Assembly: GCA_030248195.1 (NCBI GenBank)
Contig: JASAND010022100.1
Location: 1 to 64,000 of the forward strand
Length of the DNA stretch: 64,000 nt
Direction of reading: 5' to 3'
DNA from: Trissonchulus latispiculum
Lineage: Eukaryota > Nematoda > Enoplea > Enoplida > Ironidae
Part shown: in pieces, positions 26,301 to 36,629 of the stretch
Position numbering within the stretch: the stretch's first letter is position 1
Layout: each line of letters begins with the position of its first letter
Position numbers and translations under genes: made by a program
The notes under the pieces: generated by a model
Seen by the model: only the letters and a program-made list of their open reading frames with translations
The model's database searches: none
What the model was told of the DNA's origin: nothing

Positions 26301-29211
26301 GTTTGTTTGTGTTTGTTTGAGGGATCATCCCAGTATTATTATTGTATTGTTATTACTTATAACTTGTTGTTTTGTTCCTAATTAAAGTGTATTTAGTTAG
26401 GTTTGAGTCTTTCTGAGCTCCTGCTAGGTAGGTAGTTACATTCTGAGTGAGTGAGAGTGCGAGTCATCTCGCCCTTAGGATCGGACTATTTACTGCGTAT
26501 ATTGTCTGGCGAGGCTGTCCCGACCGTCTCCTGTAGTCGGTCTGTTATCCATCTGTGCCACGGTCTCCGCGTCCGCTACGTCAGGGCGTGGTAACGGTGT
26601 TAGTACGTAGGTTAAACTACTAGCCCCGCTACAGTGTTGTTAACCGCTCGTATCCTAATAACACGGCATCTGCAAATTTTAAGATAGAATGTAAAAGTCT
26701 ATTGGACGCAAAAGTTACTAATCTTTGTCAGAAATTAGAATCAAGGTTGCCTGGGATCGAAGTTATCAACGAGTAAACATGAATTATGTCACAAACCTGG
26801 GTTAACCTTGCTAACTTTAACCCACAAAGATAACCCGGGTTTAGGCGTTGATAACATCGTTTTCCCAGGTGTATGGATAATTTGTAACTCAGATTACAAT
26901 AATAAGCGGGAGGTGACAATCGAGAGACTTCAATGCAGCCTTTGAGAATTCTGTAGTACTGGGCCCTGTTGCATAAAACTTTTAACAGTCTAACAGTCCA
27001 ACAGTCTAACAGTTCAACAGCGTTTTCCGTTGCATAAAACCTAACAGTGTTAAGGGACTGTTAGACTGTTTTTAGCAGTGTTATAACTGTCCTTTTAACA
27101 CTGTTTTAACAGTGTTTGTTGCATAAAACTCAACACTGTTGATATTAGACTGTTAAAAATGGTCTAACAGTCTAACAAACTTTTGACACTGTTAAAACTC
27201 AAATTAAGCTGCTAATTTCAAATAATGTTGATTAGAATGGCTATTTATGGAAAGTTTAAGGCTATGTCTGATTAAAGGAATGCAAGAGCCACAAAATATG
27301 AAATTTGAATTGTCAAAATTGTCCGAATACCAACTTTATTTTTTAAGTAAGGCTTATTGTAGGTTCACCTTTTCTTTACTACTAAGCCGACAAGTAGCAT
27401 TATCACCAAGACTCTGAGTATTACTAAACGAACAAAATAATTACGTCATAAACAGTATCCCTAATTGATATATAAAATATGATTAAGATTCATTTCATTA
27501 ATATTTATAAGAGATTCCATTACATGCACAGAGCCTTAAACAGGCTGATAGGATTCCTATTACTTGATGTGTAGACTGTTAAATGGACTGATAGAATTTC
27601 TATTGTTTGGCGTGTAGACTGTTATTTGGACTGATAAAACACTGTTAAAATTAGCATCTTTTTAACAGTAGGCTAGTTTTATGCAACGCAAAAGTTCAAC
27701 ACTGTTAATATCAGTCTAACAGTTTAACAGTCTAACAGTGTTAGACTGTTAGCTTTTATGCAACAGGGCCCTGACAAAACTACTTAAATATCATGTCATT
27801 TGTGTATCAGAGCTCCTTGTCTCTCATTTAGCAAATAATTGTTTTCAACTCTTTTTCAACGGTCACCAGGCGAACACCTTGGACAGAGCGCATGGATCTG
27901 AGCTCGACCTCACTGTTGACAAAAGGGGAAAGCAGACAGCTTGTTTGGATCAAGGGACAACTCGGCCTAGACCTTAAAAAATGGGAAAATTGGAAAGCGA
28001 GAAGGATGCGGCTCGGATGGACGAGGATAGCCTATTGTTGGGATGGCGGCAACGGCTCTTAGTGGCTCAGCAGGAGTATGCGGCGGAAATGATAACCTGG
28101 GGGCCAGTTTCATAAAATTTTGTCGAGTCGTCGAGTCGAGAAGCTGATTTACGCTGGAAATGTCGGTGACTTGTGATCCTGAAACGCGAGTACTGTTGAA
28201 AAATAGCTGTTAGTTTTCGAGTCGAGTTCTCTAGTCAAATTTAACTCGAGAACTTTTCAATATAAAAATTTTACTCGACAAATTTTTAGAGAATTTTAAA
28301 AGCTTAATATTTCTACCGTGGAACTATTTTGCATTGTCCTACTAATTACCCCGACCAGAAATTAAACTTCAGTGACTACTGTTTAGTTTTTAATTCCAAA
28401 GAAACAATGTAATTCGAGTAATTGGCTACTCGACGACTCGCGGACTCGACAACTTTTATGAAACTGGCCCCTGGTCACTTTAGTCACTGGCGGTGCTCCT
28501 GGGCCACCGATTGGGACCTCTTGGACGTCATCAGGGCAACCCTTTCCGGCGCCTTTCGAATTGCCACCGGGATCAAAATTAGTGATGGTACCAGCGATTC
28601 TGTTACCAGATGGTCGGTTCATACCCATTGGATCCAGTTTCTCCGGACAGGCCAACAGTGCTCAACCAGCACCACAATCCGTGGGTCTAACTGAGAAACT
28701 ATAGATACATTGTCAACCTGGAAAATGCTTGGAACATTGGTTAAACTGCTTTAGCTAGTGTGCTAGTTTTAGTTTGTTTTAATTGCTTCCTACTGTATTT
28801 GAGATTTGTGGTTACATGAATTATGTTATTTTGAACGGGGACGTTCACACTTTCAAAGACGGGAGGTGTAACACTAAATCCAGGCTTTGCTAGTTTTAGT
28901 TTTTGTATTTATTAAAAGATTAGAAAAGAAAATGCAGGAAATGAGGTTCTTGCACTTTTTGTTTCTGGTGGCTGAAGTCACAACATAGGCTGTTGGATTT
29001 CGGGTTTTGTTGTGACTGTCTGTAGCTCGAGTTGAGCAAAGTATGTGACATTAAACCTCTTCTGATTGCCGTGCGCTTGTTCTCTGTTCAGCGAGAATTG
29101 AGCACTACATAAGCTCTTTCTTTTACCGAGTCGTTGCCTCCTCTTACCTTGGGCATGGACAGCAATAGTAAAAAGGACCAGCAATAAAATCGTTAGATGC
29201 TTAAAATGCAT
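23248..29211 (-). CDS. Gene A: secreted cassette-exon prepropeptide (5-6 coding exons)
   Basis: Inferred coding exons, in transcript order: 29211-29148 (signal peptide), 28660-28607, optionally 28552-28508, 25617-25561, 23843-23745 and 23393-23248. The joined frame is 139 aa, or 154 aa with the optional exon. Every intron falls after the first base of a codon (phase 1), so each internal exon (54, 45, 57, 99 nt) can be skipped or added without frame change. The product begins with an obvious signal peptide (MHFKHLTILLLVLFTIAVHA). It continues with Gly/Pro/Val-rich spacers and ends with RKR-AIRHQ-KR-AMGGHGG-GKRRR. Dibasic sites suggest proprotein-convertase processing in the secretory pathway; this is an inference. 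Gene C is a clear paralogue with the same exon order. Function is unknown. Introns contain a solo LTR and several MITEs. Confidence 0.75.
23745..23843 (-). CDS. Gene A cassette exon (99 nt, phase 1-1)
   Basis: The acceptor is tttttccattcaag and the donor G/gtaaattat. It encodes a 33-residue Pro/Val/Gly-rich segment (EPVGLLPIPVGRVADPVAGA, then IPVGNRGMMDKP), with an internal echo of the P(I/V)PVG motif. No counterpart was found in genes B or C. Confidence 0.75.
23911..24172. mobile_element. MITE with CCATA...TATGG ends
   Basis: Termini are CCATACATTAACACGGGG on the left and CCATAGGATAACCTGGGGG read inward on the right. A second member with the same ends lies at 29697-30036. Internal sequence is AT-rich with no coding potential. 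It sits in the intron of gene A between the 57-nt and 99-nt exons. Confidence 0.6.
24180..25550. other. Gene A intronic sequence
   Basis: AT-rich sequence between cassette exons. A short GTT trinucleotide run lies at 25107-25126. I see no further splice-supported exon. Confidence 0.4.
25561..25617 (-). CDS. Gene A cassette exon (57 nt, phase 1-1)
   Basis: The acceptor is ctgttctgatttag and the donor G/gtataaac. It encodes LVEENAVVQPIGQIVGEA, ending in G(E)A-G like the gene C exon at 52951-53010 (VDEA-G), which holds the equivalent position. Confidence 0.75.
25886..26633. mobile_element. Solo LTR (748 bp) with 4-bp target duplication
   Basis: Starts TGTAAC and ends GCTACA, so the termini are the inverted TGTA/TACA expected of an LTR. 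It is flanked by GTGT on both sides (25882-25885 and 26634-26637). A hairpin is formed by tcacgtagctccc (near 25995) and gggagctacgtga (near 26060). No internal retrotransposon sequence adjoins it, so it is probably a product of LTR-LTR recombination. The family (Ty3-like is possible from a 4-bp duplication) is uncertain. Confidence 0.7.
26961..27771. mobile_element. MITE with GGGCCCTGTTGCATAAAA ends (811 bp)
   Basis: Perfect inverted termini GGGCCCTGTTGCATAAAA. The first and last 180 bp are filled with 'taacagtctaacagt'-type repeats in both orientations, so the ends can fold extensively. The centre is unique AT-rich sequence. It lies in an intron of gene A. Confidence 0.8.
28101..28470. mobile_element. 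MITE with GGGCCAGTTTCATAAAA ends (370 bp)
   Basis: Inverted termini begin GGGCCAGTTTCATAAAA and continue with 'gtcgagtcg' motifs. It is flanked by CTGG on both sides (28097-28100 and 28471-28474). The ends resemble those of the 26961-27771 element. It lies only 37 bp beyond the optional gene A exon ending at 28508, so the neighbouring intron was recently altered. Confidence 0.75.
28508..28552 (-). CDS. Possible gene A cassette exon (45 nt, phase 1-1)
   Basis: The acceptor candidate is aattcgaaag and the donor ATCG/gtggcc. It encodes AGKGCPDDVQEVPI. The whole interval 28508-28660 is open in one frame, so retention of the 54-nt intron between this exon and the previous one (giving a 153-nt exon) is equally possible. 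Both splice sites are weaker than those of the other exons. Confidence 0.4.
28607..28660 (-). CDS. Gene A cassette exon (54 nt, phase 1-1)
   Basis: The acceptor is gctggttgag and the donor G/gtaacaga. It encodes LLACPEKLDPMGMNRPS. It has the same length as the gene C exon 54146-54199 and shares the PMG(L/M) core at the same place, so the two are homologous. Confidence 0.7.
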
Positions 29212-29233
29212 TTGTTCAGCTTGAATCGATAAC
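29148..29233 (-). CDS. Gene A signal-peptide exon
   Basis: Acceptor tcgtttgcag/gttatcga and donor G/gtaagagg. The ATG is at 29211-29209 and 21 codons plus one base follow. The N-terminus is basic-polar, then LTILLLVLFTIAV, then a small-residue site (HAQ-G), a typical signal peptide. The same exon with near-identical protein and flanks is in gene B. Confidence 0.85.
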
Positions 29234-29279
29234 CTGCAAACGAGTAAGCACACGACTAGTCCCGGTAAATCTAGCTTAC

Positions 29280-29310
29280 CAAAACAAAATTCATTTTTAT
29301 GTTTAGATTT
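29280..29310 (-). other. Gene A non-coding leader exon 2
   Basis: A 31-nt segment between acceptor aaagagcag and donor TTTTG/gtaagcta, separated from the signal-peptide exon by a 46-nt intron (29234-29279). Gene B has the same arrangement with an intron of exactly 46 nt. It carries an ATG that opens a short upstream frame after splicing. The exon status is inferred. Confidence 0.5.
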
Positions 29311-29696
29311 CTGCTCTTTAGTCCCCCTTGTCTCAAGCCTAAGGGCTGTGGAGACGATATTATTGCATCACAATTTATGTTTGACAATTCGAATGCAGAT
29401 GGCAGTGGATGGTTGACAATGCATTGCTGTCTTTGAGAAATCACTAATCAATTGCCTGTGCAGTCTAAGCAGTGAGCCACTGTAATGCATTGGTTATTCA
29501 CTACGCACATAAGGAGGATCGCATAAAGTATGACAACGCCAGTAATTATCTCTTTCCCTATTTCCAACCTTCCTCTCTTGTTCGGCTGGGACTTCCGGGG
29601 TGGAATCTGTTGTGTGGTGCTATTGAGAAGCTGGGCACATAGCGCTTTACAGACCGATATTCAGCTAAATTGTTAGTAGAACTATTACTGAGCTGA

Positions 29697-30036
29697 CCAT
29701 ACATTAACACGGGGTTCGAATCTGGGTGGTCTACTTCAAACTTCTAACGGGATCTACCCTAAAGATAGCAAACATTGCAAAGTTTTAGCATGCTTGATAA
29801 AAAAATAAAGAAAAATTTAAAGATTTTTAGAAACTCGCTAAATCTACTAAACAATGGTCGGTTTTTGGTAAAAACCGCTGAGGGGGTTACCCTATTTTCC
29901 TTCAGGACGACAGGTCTACCCTTTTCCTTTCAGAACGACAGGTCTACCTTTTTCCATCTAGCTGAGAGAGTCTACCCGTATTTTACAGGTCTGGGAGTCA
30001 GCACCCCACCTCCATTCCCCTCACGTTATCCTATGG
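29697..30036. mobile_element. MITE with CCATA...TATGG ends, second copy
   Basis: Starts CCATACATTAACACGGGG and ends gttatcctatgg, like the copy at 23911-24172, with similar 'cctccattcccc' near the right end. It lies in the first intron of gene A. The plus-strand open frame inside is not a gene. Confidence 0.6.
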
Positions 30037-30170
30037 AACTGATACAACTTGTAATTGAAACATAACCAGCTGATGTTTAGCAAAAAATGGAATTGAATTC
30101 TTGAAGAATAAGTTTTCGACAATATATCTGTCAAGTCCTCAACATTAGTTTATTAAATGAGATAACTTAC

Positions 30171-30205
30171 TCGAATACAAAGTCAATCTTAATACGTTGA
30201 AGTGG
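30171..30205 (-). other. Gene A leader exon 1 (5' UTR)
   Basis: The donor is CGA/gtaagttatc, identical in genes B and C. The 5' edge is set about 25-30 nt below the TATA box and is approximate. The segment resembles the gene B leader (gtatccact-caacgtat). Confidence 0.55.
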
Positions 30206-30228
30206 ATACACGGGCTAAATTGTTCTGT

Positions 30229-30450
30229 CTTTTATATGTTTTAGTGAGCGGGGGCAACGGTGGAATTTGGTCCAATCTGGTGCAGAAGGAATGTTAAGAT
30301 GAATAGGACTGAGTGGGGTGCACTCAGTTTCAGTGAATTCAACTGCATTGTTAGACACTGAAATATTTGCTAACAGATTGCACTCACTCCGACATGAACA
30401 GAATGTATGGTATATTTTTTGTGAATTGTTCGAAACACGTATTCAGAAGC
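30229..30450 (-). promoter_or_regulatory. Gene A core and proximal promoter
   Basis: A TATA box (ATATAAAAG) lies at 30229-30237. Roughly 220 bp upstream of it are conserved with the promoters of genes B (38550-38760) and C (56070-56290), including the 'gggggcaacg', 'gaatgg(g)actg' and 'agacac' blocks. The conservation outside coding DNA suggests shared regulation. Confidence 0.7.
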
Positions 30451-30459
30451 CGACAGCGC

Positions 30460-31150
30460 TTCTTTCAACCTAATACAGAAAATAACTGACTGAATTGTAG
30501 CAGTACATGATAGTTTAATATCACATTTGTAATATGTTATGTCTTGTTATGTTATGTTCAAAAAGTTCAAACTTTACAAAAAGTTTGAACAGATACCATG
30601 GCTGCCATTGGACAACTGCATAGCCGAAAAATACTTCAAGAAAGCTTTCAAGTGCGGGCGCGTGTTAGGTCCGGCTGTAAATTGTTTCAATTAACTGTTC
30701 AGCCCATGCTTGCTGAAGTTGGCCAAGCATGTTGGGAATTAACCATTTGTAATTGAAGTGTGAGTACTTGAATCGCGTGACATTTCTAATAGATGCAAAA
30801 TTGTAATATTCTTACGGCTTATTCAAACTTGCTACGCAGAATGTGCGAAAAACTTGAAATAGTAGTATAACTATTTCACAAAATCGACAATTTAAGAATG
30901 CCATTTCCTTGAGATCATCTAGCAACAGGTATTTCTACGAGTGGAGCACATTTCGTAGAATTATCATATATATGTAATTACATTGAAAAAATCTCTGTTT
31001 TCAATCTTCCATGTTATTCCCATATTCTTAGTCCTGCTTGCTTATTAATTTTGATAAGAGCAAAATTTCCGAAGCATGATGCCACTGTTTTTTAAATGTT
31101 AGCAGGTCTTTCATTGTATCCTCGTTCAATCAGGTATCGCCTTGAGCCGA
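30460..31150. other. Unassigned stretch
   Basis: Intergenic sequence upstream of gene A without a recognised gene or repeat. Confidence 0.35.
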
Positions 31151-31157
31151 AGCATCT

Positions 31158-31575
31158 GGGACCTGTTTTATAAAACTAGGAGCTTAGGAGTCTGGGAGTC
31201 CTAGATAGAAGGACTATGAGTTAGGAGGTGAGAAATTTTTTTATTTCGATTTTAGGAGTTAGGAGCTCCTAAAATTGGGAACTTCTAACTAAGGAGTAAG
31301 CAAAACCTAGCCAGACATGCGCAGGAGGGGAAGTTCTGGTGGAGGGGGGGGGGGTGAACCGGCGGCCAGAGGTCGCCGGAATACCGGACTTCTCCGGTTT
31401 TTTGACCAAAAACCCGGAATAATCCGGATTCCGTGGGGGGATGAGGCCCAGGTCGGGAGGGGGGGGAACCCCCCCCAAACCCCTCAAGCGCATGTATGCT
31501 CCTAGCCCCAACTTGTCCTATAAAACACTCCTAAGAAAAAGCAGTCTCCTAACTCCTAGTTAGGAGCTGAACTAA
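31158..31575. repeat. AGGAG-rich foldback with an inner G/C-run insertion
   Basis: Outer arms carry many 'taggag' and 'ctccta' words in opposing orientation (31166-31300 and 31520-31570), with ttttataaaact and ctataaaacact mirrored. The centre (31310-31500) has G and C runs and inverted 'catgcgca' and 'gcgcatg' words. Both overlapping open frames are artefacts of the runs. Confidence 0.5.
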
Positions 31576-31691
31576 CTTCCATGTTCTTGTACTGTTGTAG
31601 CGGTTGTTCTAAAATTATCGTGAAAGATTGCTAAATATGATGCTGTGCCGGAAAATAATTAAACTACTAAAAGATTATGAAGAATTCTTAA

Positions 31692-32853
31692 GGGGGGGTC
31701 GCTTTTTTGCCGATTTTTCGTCCATCTCCGATTTTGCTCATTTTCACATTTTGTAGTCCCCATGTGTCCACGAAACAAGACAAGAGCGTTTTGCGAAATA
31801 TTGCTTTTATCGTTCTGTACATGCCCTCAAAGGTGACCTCGACATGTGTTAAACATAGGAAAATGAAAAATTTACTCTAAAAAGTTTGTGGCAGAAAACT
31901 TTTTCGCTGTATAAGAGCCAGGGCTCTGAAACCTTTTCAGAACCATTAAGGACATATTGTAGAGTGCAGCTATCTCCTCTGAAGCGATTCTGTTGAGTAT
32001 TGAATTTTTGGCGAATTTTTGAAGACAGAATTTTGGAAAATCGGCCATTTTTGAACCATGAAAAACAGGACCTACGGTACTCTTTTGCTTGTCCTGAACG
32101 ATTGGCAAAAGCTACAGAAGCGGCCAATAGATAGCTGCACTCTACGTATAAAACCACGTCTTATGAAAGTACCCGCATGTTTCTATCATCTACAGTGAGC
32201 TCAAAAAACTTGCCACAAAACAGCAAATTTTGATAAAAAGAATGGCCATTTTTCATAATTTACACATTGTTTTGATATTTCTCACTCATTATGTGGTAAA
32301 AATTCACCAAACTTGGCAGATTACTGTCGCACAATGTGGCCAAAACAAATGCGTCAATATTGAACATGACTGCTGTGGCGGCACCTTTGATCTCTGTAGG
32401 TAAAAATGCCAATTTTAAAATTTTTACAAATATAGACAATTTGGGTATCAATCGATAGCCAATGGAACGAGGAGCAACTTTTCTCATAGAACCATGGGTC
32501 TAAAATGTTGTCTGTGAAAGATAAAAGGAGTTTAATTTATATCACTCAAGCATGCATTATGAACGACTGGATAGCTGGCCTTGAGCCAAGTCTACACTTA
32601 AATATTACACTTGTACTGGCTTTAATTTGGTGTATCGGTGAACCCTGTTTTCGGTCGTGTTTGGTCTCCACCTGGCCTTGCAGGGCTCATCACTGGAATT
32701 TTCAAGTTTTCCGCATTTGAACCTGTATAACTCTGTCACAGATTGATTTCTAACGCTAATATTCTAAGTTATTATTGAGAACATATGGGGGCATATTATG
32801 TGTGAAGATGAGCGAAATCCGTGACTATCGATTGTTGATCAAAGTGACCCCCC
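31692..32853. mobile_element. TTAA-flanked G-run inverted-repeat element (1162 bp)
   Basis: TTAA at 31688-31691 and 32854-32857. Termini are GGGGGGGTCGCTTT on the left and GGGGGGTCACTTT read inward on the right. An internal inverted pair, 'agagtgcagctatc' near 31964 and 'gatagctgcactct' near 32133, makes a hairpin. The first 60 bp match the right end of the 60.5-62.0 kb element in opposite orientation. No transposase. Confidence 0.65.
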
Positions 32854-32859
32854 TTAAAT

Positions 32860-34460
32860 GTTAATATCGTAGGGGTAGAATCACAAACACTAACTGCAAA
32901 AAACGTAAAAAATAATGTAAATAAATAATAGAATAATAATAAATTAGTAGAATGCAAGTAAAGGATGGTCCGCTAACCATGAAGCCCTTTAGTTAGACAG
33001 GACAAAGAGAAGACTGTTCAAATGCATAAATGTAATGTAATGTAGCGTAATGCAGTGCATAAATTCTGGATTTTCGAGTATGCTCCGAACAACATTATTT
33101 GTAATTATCGTTTTACAATTAGTTCTAACGATTTTATCGGTAACTCTGAAGTAATATGATTTGTTTCTGTTTGCGATAAGGTGGTGATTCTGTTTGGAGT
33201 CATCAATTTTGAACCATGATATCTCATTCATTTTTGGAGTTAAGAAACAATTTTTATGCACATCAAAATATAGCAAAGCTTTTTTAATGGATGCATTGGT
33301 GTGCCAGAATTGTTTAATTTCAGATTTCAGAATAAGTGCATTGAGTTTTTGCATTCCGAACTATTGTCGGGGAAATGGGTTTTATGATTCGAGAGCTTTA
33401 TTAATTAGACAGGGGATCCTTTAATCGCTCTCTGCTGTACACAAATTAGCTAGAATATATGCGCACCCCGAATTTTGCGTACTTTTTCCAATTTTGTCAA
33501 GCGAGCATTTTGCGCCCAGTTCATATTTCTGTCCATTTGTCCGTTTCTGTTGTCCGTATGTCTGTTTGTCCGTTTTAAAGCAGATTCATACTGTTGATGT
33601 TTGCTGTTAGCTGCTTATCCGTGTGCTCTTTTATCCGTTTCCACGGTTGATTGATACCTTTTATCTGCCGAATTACTGTTTTCCCTTTTCTTTAAGGGTT
33701 GTCTGTTTGTACTTGGACAAGGTATCATGGTTTCAAACACTTGAAAGATTTTAAGAGAATAAAATTCAAAACCAACAGCATAATGCAAAACCAGAAAGTG
33801 CCAGGTAACTTGAACACAGAAACAACAATCCAGGAATACAGCAAAGTCTATGTAAATTGTGTATTAAAGCAAAATAACAGACACTATCAATAAGGACAAA
33901 CGTGAATGAACAGTCGGACAATCAGCAAAATAAGTATGAACCACATTGTCTTTTTGAAAGCGGAAAATCGGACAACCAGACAAAAGGACAAACTGACAAA
34001 AACACAAACGGACAAAGGAAAAACTGGCTTGAGCTAGAAAACTGCTATCGGAGCAAATTAAAAGGGTCCAGACTTCCGGATATTTTTGTGTAGAATTCTT
34101 CATGGCTTGCATAGTATTCCTCAAAAGATGAAAAAATCCGTTGCAATAGTGCAGAACTCAACGAGATCTTTTATTAAATATAAGAATGTTTATGCAGGGG
34201 TTGATCAACAGTCGGAAAAAGGGAAAATCTTATTAGAACGGAAACGGAAAGGACATGTCGAGATTTTACAATCCATGACGATCCAATTTCAGCCGGTGTG
34301 AGCACTATGCCTTTGGCAGAGTTGTAGAAATTCTTTGAATCTTAACCAAGAATCTGAAATCGGGTTTGAAAAATTGAAAGATTAAAGATTCTTGACAATT
34401 TTAAAATACGTTAAAAATTACTGGAATTGTAAACTGTGAATAAAGTTCTTTGTCTATAAA
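32860..34460. other. Unassigned stretch with a GTCCG-type inverted cluster
   Basis: At 33525-33575 there are repeated 'tgtccgtttgtc' words, and at 33910-34015 the complementary 'ggacaaacggaca' type, so the two form a loose inverted pair about 380 bp apart. Open frames are short and unsupported. Confidence 0.35.
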
Positions 34461-34809
34461 GCTGTGAATAAATTTGTTAAGAAGTCTAAATTTAAGCATT
34501 ATGCTGTTTATAGAATCGAACAAACAAAACAAATAATATTGGAACAAAAATATAGACCACATAAGTGCGAATTCACTAACACTTCCAAACACTTTAGACT
34601 CGGTGAAATTAAATTGGTCTCAGATAGATTTATTAAAAATTACCAAAAATTATTATTTTAAAGTCACTATCGCTAATGGATCATTTTCAGTCATTTTTGT
34701 GAAGATAAACTAAACATACAAGAGCTCATAAATATTTAAGCAGTGTCTAGATACCTTCAGAGACGCCCCTATCAAAATATTGAACATTACATGGATGTTT
34801 TATTTTCAG

Positions 34810-34875
34810 ACCCTGGTAAACGGAAAAAGTCCAGGGATCGGGCTGCTGATTCGTCGTCTCTGTCGGACGAGCCGG
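34810..34875 (+). CDS. Orphan cassette exon (66 nt, phase 1-1)
   Basis: A strong acceptor (gttttattttcag) and donor (G/gtaaccca) bound a 66-nt open segment in phase 1 at both ends, exactly the design of the gene A and C cassettes. It encodes PGKRKKSRDRAADSSSLSDE and one more Pro, with a GKRKK basic cluster. It lies upstream of the gene B promoter on the same strand, so it is not in gene B as modelled; the gene it belongs to was not found. Confidence 0.5.
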
Positions 34876-35423
34876 GTAACCCATACGGTACTGGCAAGGT
34901 GCCAATATTGAATTTATGTAAACTCAAAGTTAACATTATTACACTACGATTCTGCGATTGAAGTGATCACTTTATGAGACCTTCATGTGACAATTTAAAC
35001 CTTCAATTTACTGAATGTTTAGTCTTTACTGAATGTTAAGTCTTTTTAGCTTACTGTCGTCTGCCTCTAATAAATTGTTTATCATGAACTCCTTCGGCGT
35101 TGTCTTATCTATTTTTGAAACTATCAATATGGGATTCAGTAGAAATTTTCTGTTTGTGTTTCACGAAGGTTTCCTCTATTTCGAGTTTTATTTTGTCCTT
35201 TTCGTGTCCTGACTCCTTATTATATGTTTATTTTCACTTTTGTTCGAAATTATAATCCTTCTCTACCAGTTCCTTTGCTACTCCCCTGATCGGGTTATAA
35301 TTTTCCGGGAGCCACGCTCGAGATAATCTGTAACTTCCATTACAAATTCTAATTGCCTTCCCCCTTTTTCACCTCTAACAGCTTGGGGGGCTGTTGGTTG
35401 GTTTCTTCTATTCCCACAGTCGA

Positions 35424-35930
35424 GTTCAATAAATGTCAGAAAACGAGATGCCTCACCTGTGAATTTGCTCATGTGGGTTGAAGCTTCGGCAGCGCGTACA
35501 ATGTTAAACAATACAGCATTTATAACGACAGCAACACTAACGTGCTTAGGCTTATTAGGCTTAGGCTTACTGCCAATCTTGTATATTTGGTCGCTTGTGA
35601 TCGATGTGGTATACAATACGTTGGGGACACTAAAAGGCCATCACAAACTAGATTTGGTGCACACAGAAGGTCTGTGTACAGCAGTGATCACTCTAATAGC
35701 AAATTGGTTAAGTATCATCTGCAAACGAAAATTGCTGTAAACCTATTTTTAAAATTATAGAAAAAATTAGTGATGACGTCCCTGAAACTGATCGCAACCG
35801 TATTAGACTAGAACGGAAAGCTTTCTGGATTAGAGTGCTTAGAACAGAATTCCCATATGGTCTTAATGAACGATTGTCTAAGGAGAATTTTCATAAATCA
35901 GTTTTTCTCAAATTTCAATAAGCTACAAAG
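35424..35930 (+). pseudogene. Penelope-like element C-terminus (GIY-YIG endonuclease) relic
   Basis: A frame-disrupted stretch reads, in order, a cysteine cluster (KCQKTRCLTC), NLVYLVACDRCGIQYVGDTK (the core of the GIY-YIG domain in Penelope-like elements), and a C-terminal block with FWIRVLRTEFPYGLNERL. A short tandem duplication (ttaggcttaggctta, about 35548-35568) shifts the frame, and a stop lies near 35757. The reverse transcriptase part is not found upstream. Assignment rests on the C-x2-C-G-x-Q-Y-V-G and FWI...GLN patterns. Confidence 0.7.
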
Positions 35931-36629
35931 GTTTAGCCGCAAAAAAGGAAATAAAAACGAAAAAGTAAGGGATAAGAAAATCAATCCTGAAACATGTTTC
36001 GATGAAATTGTTTCAAAATCTTAGGCTAATCCTAAACAAACAAGAAAAAATTTGCTACATTACTTACATAATTTAGATAAAAAATCATTAAATAAACTTT
36101 TGGCATTTACGGAAGACAGTTTGTCTAACTTCTGGGGGTTCTTGGAATTGTCCTAGACAGTTTTTGGTGCTTGTCTACCGAATCAGTTTTGGTCAGTTTT
36201 GTCAAAATTAGTTATCTGTTTGTTCTGACAATTCTTACACCTGGTTTTTTTGATAGTTCCAGTAAACGTAGACGACGTGGCCTTGTTTTGAATATTTTTC
36301 TGGTTCTAGGTTAAAGTCGAGGACTGCTCAGGTTCAATGAGCCCGTTAATGTTAAACAAACTGACTGTGAAGTCTGTTACATATGATTCTAGCAGTGGTT
36401 CTGATGTGGTTGAAACATACTTAGAAATTTGGCTGTCTCAGGCGGATCGAGACATGCGGGCAAAAACGGTTAGCACTGGCTTCATACTTGCACATAATTT
36501 TCGACATTGACAACTGACTCTCTCCGGTTCGTCAACATTTGTTTGAAAAAATTGTAAACTTTTATTTTGATTTTCTCATTCAGTTTTGAGTATATACAAT
36601 ATATACAATTATTATGATCCTATTATGAG

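Noticed and set aside
28422..28694. 90-codon plus frame opposite gene A exons
   Set aside because: Antisense shadow of the gene A exons and partly within a MITE.
35459..35740. 93-codon hydrophobic plus frame
   Set aside because: It is an alternative frame of the Penelope GIY-YIG relic and crosses its frameshifting duplication.
36250..36350. Possible short plus-strand terminal exon after ggtttttttgatag
   Set aside because: It would be a phase-1 exon of about ten codons with no homology to the family; too little evidence.
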